This document shows, piece after piece, positions 61,044 through 64,000 of a stretch of 64,000 nucleotides of DNA (the stretch's first letter is position 1; every line of letters begins with the position of its first letter). Source of the stretch: Pyrobaculum ferrireducens (GTDB lineage Archaea > Thermoproteota > Thermoprotei > Thermoproteales > Thermoproteaceae). The translations under genes and the position numbers were made by a program. The stretch spans positions 1,092,391 through 1,156,390 of the forward strand of contig NC_016645.1 of assembly GCF_000234805.1 (NCBI RefSeq), read 5' to 3'. The notes below the pieces were generated by a model. The model was given only the letters and a program-made list of their open reading frames with translations. It was not told the DNA's origin and made no database searches.

Positions 61044-61807
61044 TGGAGCTCTACGGCTTCGTCCTAGCCACCCTCCTAGTCTACAACAACTCCCTAGTGT
61101 TGCTGGGGCCAACTGCGTGGGGAAGCGGCGTCGGGGCGAGAAAGGCCTTCGCCATAGCCGTAGCCGCCCAGCTACTCGGCGCGGCCACCAGCACAATGCC
61201 CAAGCTCAGCGTAGGGACAGCCGAGTTTATATACATAGCGTCGCTCTACGCCGGCCTCTCCCTGGCGAAGATAAGCGTCCCCATCTCCATCCTAAGCTAC
61301 TCAATCCACTTCCCCAAGCTGGAAGCTGCCGCCTTGTGGTTGCTCTCCCCCCTCCTCGCGGCGCTGACCTACATCCTCTGCAAAGCAGTGAGGATAGGCG
61401 GCGCCGCCGCGGCGCCGTCGCTATTCGCAGTGATGTACGTCTTCGGCTACAACAACGTCTCGCTCCTCGTCCACAGCCCCCTCGCGGCGGCCGCCGCGGT
61501 GGCCCTGGGGACCTACCTAGGGCTCGGCTACTCCAGATGGGTCATGGAGCTGGCGGCCCTGAGGCCCAGAACCACTGCAACCGTCAACATCACAGTGGCC
61601 CTAGCCGCGCTCTTGGGAATCCTCTTCTCCATACCCATATCCTTCACCCTAGTCGCCTACTCCTCCATGCTAGCCGCCTCATACAGCCAGAAGATGAGAG
61701 TGATAAAAATAGAGAAGTTCCTCAAGGCGTACATAGGCGTGCTGGCCGCGCTAGGGGCCTCCGCTATATTTCCCTATCTAAAACCACTACTTGCACCTCT
61801 GGCCTAA
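61043..61807 (+). CDS. divergent PiT-family phosphate permease
   Basis: The 254-residue polytopic protein follows a DUF47 gene, the usual partner of PiT transporters, and has repeated motifs LVYNNSLVLLGP (near residue 12) and FGYNNVSLLV (near 132) at the two places where PiT proteins carry GANDVANA and GSNDVQ. The Asn are retained but the Asp is replaced by Asn. It has about eight TM segments and is much shorter than typical PiT (over 330 residues). It may carry phosphate or a different anion. Confidence 0.68.
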   Translation: MELYGFVLATLLVYNNSLVLLGPTAWGSGVGARKAFAIAVAAQLLGAATSTMPKLSVGTAEFIYIASLYAGLSLAKISVPISILSYSIHFPKLEAAALWLLSPLLAALTYILCKAVRIGGAAAAPSLFAVMYVFGYNNVSLLVHSPLAAAAAVALGTYLGLGYSRWVMELAALRPRTTATVNITVALAALLGILFSIPISFTLVAYSSMLAASYSQKMRVIKIEKFLKAYIGVLAALGASAIFPYLKPLLAPLA

Positions 61808-62435
61808 CAAGCCTCTTAAACTCCTCAGCCTCCCTCCTTGACGCCACGATAGAGCCGTAGTGCATCGGAATAGCCACCTTGGGCACAACAGTGTTTACGA
61901 ACTCCGCCGCCTCCTGCGGAGTCATGACGTAAACCCCCGACACAGGCACAAACACCACGTCGGCCACGACCTGGCGGAACTCCGGCACGAAGTCGCTGTC
62001 ACCCGCGTGGAAAAGCCTCACCCCACCCCACTCCACGAGATAGGCAACCCTCCCGTCCTCCTTCGGGTGGAAAACCACCCCCCGCGCCGGGTCTCTAAAC
62101 TTGTTGAGGTTGTAGGCAGGAAAGGCGGTGATCCTCACAGGACCCACCTCCCTCGACTCCCCCGGCGAAATCTCTAAAATATTCTTCGCCGCCTTTGAGA
62201 CACAAGGCTTGGCAATTCTAGGCGCCACCACCACGGTAGACGGCTTGAGAACCCTCTGGATAGACGGCGGGTCGCAGTGGTCAAAATGTTCGTGCGTCAC
62301 CAGGATAACATCAGCCCTGGGCTCCCCCACCTGGAGCTGGTAGGGATCGATATACAACACCGCCCCCTCACCCACCACCCTAAAGGAGTCGTGACCAAGC
62401 CAAGATATGGAGAGGCCACGGTAGGTAAAAGGCAT
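61764..62435 (-). CDS. metallo-beta-lactamase fold hydrolase (UlaG/UPF0173-like)
   Basis: The 223-residue protein starts with ISWLGHDSFRV, has the metal motif THEHFDHCD, then FHAGDSDF and a late PMHYGS histidine, as in UPF0173/UlaG-like hydrolases. Substrate is not known. The TATA-like AAAATAACTCAA near 62445-62456 (minus) precedes the ATG. The 3' end overlaps the permease gene by 44 nt, a long convergent overlap. Confidence 0.83.
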   Translation of the reverse strand: MPFTYRGLSISWLGHDSFRVVGEGAVLYIDPYQLQVGEPRADVILVTHEHFDHCDPPSIQRVLKPSTVVVAPRIAKPCVSKAAKNILEISPGESREVGPVRITAFPAYNLNKFRDPARGVVFHPKEDGRVAYLVEWGGVRLFHAGDSDFVPEFRQVVADVVFVPVSGVYVMTPQEAAEFVNTVVPKVAIPMHYGSIVASRREAEEFKRLVRPEVQVVVLDREI

Positions 62436-62476
62436 GAAAAAAATTTTGAGTTATTTTATATAGTTTACCCCTCGCC

Positions 62477-62650
62477 CTACTTCTTCTTGCCTAGTAGTCT
62501 GTATACTTTGATGCCGGTGTATGGGGATTTGGCTACTGCAAACATCATCGGCCCCCTCGCTGTCTGCTTCTCCACAACCTCGTAGTTATCCGTCTCAAAC
62601 GCCTGCTTCGCCTTAATGTCATAGAACTTCAACTTCTGCTTCTTGCTCAT
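62477..62650 (-). CDS. crenarchaeal chromatin protein CC1, copy 2
   Basis: The 57-residue protein is identical to that encoded at 11472-11645. Start is ATG (62648-62650), 25 nt after a TATA-like GTTTAAATATG (near 62670-62680); an in-frame upstream start would enter the promoter. By eye the two coding sequences differ at about ten positions, all synonymous, clustered at codon 2, codons 32-34 and the end. The flanks and promoters are different, so the genes are separately expressed copies of the same DNA-binding protein. Confidence 0.88.
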   Translation of the reverse strand: MSKKQKLKFYDIKAKQAFETDNYEVVEKQTARGPMMFAVAKSPYTGIKVYRLLGKKK

Positions 62651-62745
62651 GAAACGGGGAAACGCCCACATATTTAAACGGAACGATTAAAATAACCGCC
62701 ACCCAGCCGGGGAAAACATATATATATAACTAATACAATTATGAC

Positions 62746-63762
62746 ATGGAGCTGTGGCTGTTGGCGGCGCTGTATATAGCGTCGCTGGCGGCCTCTATAT
62801 ACCTTGTCCCCCGCTTCGCCGGATCGCCCAGGTGGAGACACGTCTTCTACGGCTCCATGGCCTTGATAGTGGCCGCCATAGCGCTCGCCGGCTTAGCAGT
62901 CGTGGCGCCTCTCTTGTTCCCAGTGGTGTGGCTCACGCAAGCGCTCCTCGGGATTAGGGACTACCTAGTGGCCTTCGCCGTGCTGGCGGTCGCCTCGGCC
63001 TTCGTCATGTACATGGCCTCCCCCCACCTCATCAACATGTTCTTCTCCCCACGCCCAGATCCAGAGCTCCAGAGAATAGTCGACGCGGTCTCCGCGAGGC
63101 TCGGCGGCAAGGTGAAGGCCAAGGCCGTGGTCGTCGAGGGGCCGCCCAACGCCTTCGCCTACGGCAACTTCCACACCAGCAGATACGTGGCGGTCACAAC
63201 CGGCCTCCTGGAGACAGCCAGCCGCGACGAGCTCGAGGCCGTGGTAGGCCACGAACTCGGCCACCACATAAACAAAGACACCCCCATAATGTCGGCAGTT
63301 GGAATACTGCCCTCCCTAGCCTACTACACCGGCATAGCCTCCATAATACTGGGCCTCGCCTACAGAGGAAGACACACGCCCTTAGCCCTAGCCTATGGCG
63401 TCGTCATGATAGTGGTGTCCTTCGTAGTGCAGCTACTAGTCCTCTCCTTCAGCAGGCTGAGGGAGTACTACGCAGACATGCACGGAGCCAAAGCCGCCGG
63501 CAAGGAGGCCATGATGCGCGCCCTAGCCAAGATACACAAATACTACAGCCAAAACCCAGACGCCCTCAAAAAATCCCTAAAAACCACCGGCTTCAAAGCA
63601 CTCTTCATATACGCCCTCGTAAACGCCGCCGCAAACCCACTAATAGACATAACCCCCGACGAGGTGAAACATCTAATGAAACAGCCAACCTCACTCCTAG
63701 AGGAAATACTATCGTCACACCCACCAATACCCAAGAGACTGAACGTACTCGAAAAAATCTAG
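62746..63762 (+). CDS. htpX: HtpX-like zinc metalloprotease (M48)
   Basis: The 338-residue membrane protease has HELGHH (about residue 169) as the zinc motif in VVGHELGHHINKD, with the third ligand in a later glutamate segment (YYADMHGAKAAG). It has four or so TM segments: two at the N-terminus and two after the active site. It degrades misfolded membrane proteins. A TATA-like CATATATATATAA lies about 26 nt before the ATG. Confidence 0.92.
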   Translation: MELWLLAALYIASLAASIYLVPRFAGSPRWRHVFYGSMALIVAAIALAGLAVVAPLLFPVVWLTQALLGIRDYLVAFAVLAVASAFVMYMASPHLINMFFSPRPDPELQRIVDAVSARLGGKVKAKAVVVEGPPNAFAYGNFHTSRYVAVTTGLLETASRDELEAVVGHELGHHINKDTPIMSAVGILPSLAYYTGIASIILGLAYRGRHTPLALAYGVVMIVVSFVVQLLVLSFSRLREYYADMHGAKAAGKEAMMRALAKIHKYYSQNPDALKKSLKTTGFKALFIYALVNAAANPLIDITPDEVKHLMKQPTSLLEEILSSHPPIPKRLNVLEKI

Positions 63763-63821
63763 CCCCCCCCCGCGTCCCTCCCCCCGGCCCAACGTTTATT
63801 AAGAAGTGGGGGAGGAGGGAT

Positions 63822-64000
63822 GTGTCTAAGAGGAGAGACGACCTCTCCGCGCTGGAGGGGGTCGGGCCCAAAACTCTGGAGAAGCTGAGGGAGCTGGGGG
63901 TGACGTCGGTGGAGCACCTCGCCGAGTTCACCGTAGAGGAGCTGGTGGAGGCTGGGATAGAGTACGACAGAGCCGTCAAAATACTGCAGCAAGCCCTCCA
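63822..64000 (+). CDS. N-terminal fragment of RadA-like helix-hairpin-helix protein
   Basis: GTG 63822, about 25 nt after a TATA-like GTTTATTAAG, opens a frame that leaves the window. The 59 residues read MSKRRDDLSALEGVGPKTLE and then an HhH-type pattern (KLRELGVTSVEHLAEFTVEELVEAG). This is the N-terminal domain of archaeal RadA/Rad51 recombinases, but the ATPase core is outside the window, so another HhH protein is possible. An overlapping ATG at 63820 is in a different frame. Confidence 0.7.
   Translation, partial: MSKRRDDLSALEGVGPKTLEKLRELGVTSVEHLAEFTVEELVEAGIEYDRAVKILQQAL

Noticed and set aside
1-64000. CRISPR arrays, insertion sequences, prophage, inteins
   Set aside because: No regularly spaced repeats, transposase or integrase genes were seen; nrdJ and Cdc48, common intein hosts, are uninterrupted.

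Overview
This window looks like a chromosomal segment of a hyperthermophilic crenarchaeon of the order Thermoproteales, most likely Pyrobaculum or a close relative. The signs are archaeal-type information genes (S4e, L24, L14, S11, RpoK, Pelota, NFACT/Rqc2, Cdc48/VAT, thermosome), the chromatin protein CC1 (known from Thermoproteales and Aeropyrum), an intron-bearing tRNA, C/D box sRNA genes, and near-universal leaderless genes with a TATA box about 25 nt before the start codon. No transposase, phage gene, insertion sequence or CRISPR array was seen. Genes are tightly packed, commonly with ATGA overlaps or convergent overlaps.

Layout. 0-4.7 kb: end of an oligopeptide ABC ATPase gene, rpl24-rps4e, a beta-CASP RNase, tiny genes, a native His-tract protein and a Nudix hydrolase. 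4.7-8.6 kb: branched-chain amino acid operon ilvB-ilvN-ilvC-ilvE, with an apparent frameshift at the start of ilvB. 8.6-16.2 kb: ribH, a small HTH gene, a prenyl synthase, a C/D sRNA fused to the start of a THEP1 NTPase gene, a Ras/Arf-like GTPase, CC1 copy 1, pelota, a second C/D sRNA, a DsbA-like protein, dephospho-CoA kinase, an MBL hydrolase and a nucleotide-sugar dehydrogenase. 16.2-21.5 kb: four-subunit 2-oxoacid:ferredoxin oxidoreductase, thermosome, RpoK. 21.5-24.2 kb: livF/livK pieces of a branched-chain amino acid ABC transporter, tRNA-Gly with intron, tRNA-Leu. 24.4-26.3 kb: pyrimidine operon pyrI-pyrE-pyrD (pyrH lies at 47.6 kb). 26.3-33.6 kb: Mut7-C, NFACT, ATP-cone protein, endonuclease IV-like protein, TruD, DUF362-like protein, C/D sRNA, rpl14 and two unknown genes.

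33.6-40.7 kb: SAH hydrolase, an operon of KaiC-like ATPase, HTH protein and B3/4-domain protein, a cDPGS-like P-loop protein, a phosphoesterase and several thioredoxin-fold proteins. 40.7-50.5 kb: class II ribonucleotide reductase, serS, a CPBP protease pair, pyrH, a HIT protein, an HTH protein and a YchF-like GTPase. 50.5-58.9 kb: an unknown membrane protein, a protein made only of eight CBS motifs, Cdc48/VAT, small Hsp, a THUMP protein and rps11. 58.9-64 kb: two tandem C/D sRNA candidates, a radical-SAM enzyme, a DUF47/PiT pair, an MBL protein, CC1 copy 2, HtpX and the start of a RadA-like HhH protein.

The most unusual items are: the C/D box sRNA overlapping the THEP1 start, whose D' guide is complementary to the D-arm of the tRNA-Gly encoded in the same window; the displaced reading frame at ilvB; the NikR-like His-tract protein; the near-identical CC1 gene pair; the eight-CBS protein; the KaiC/HTH/B3-4 operon; and four small leaderless genes of 40-58 codons.
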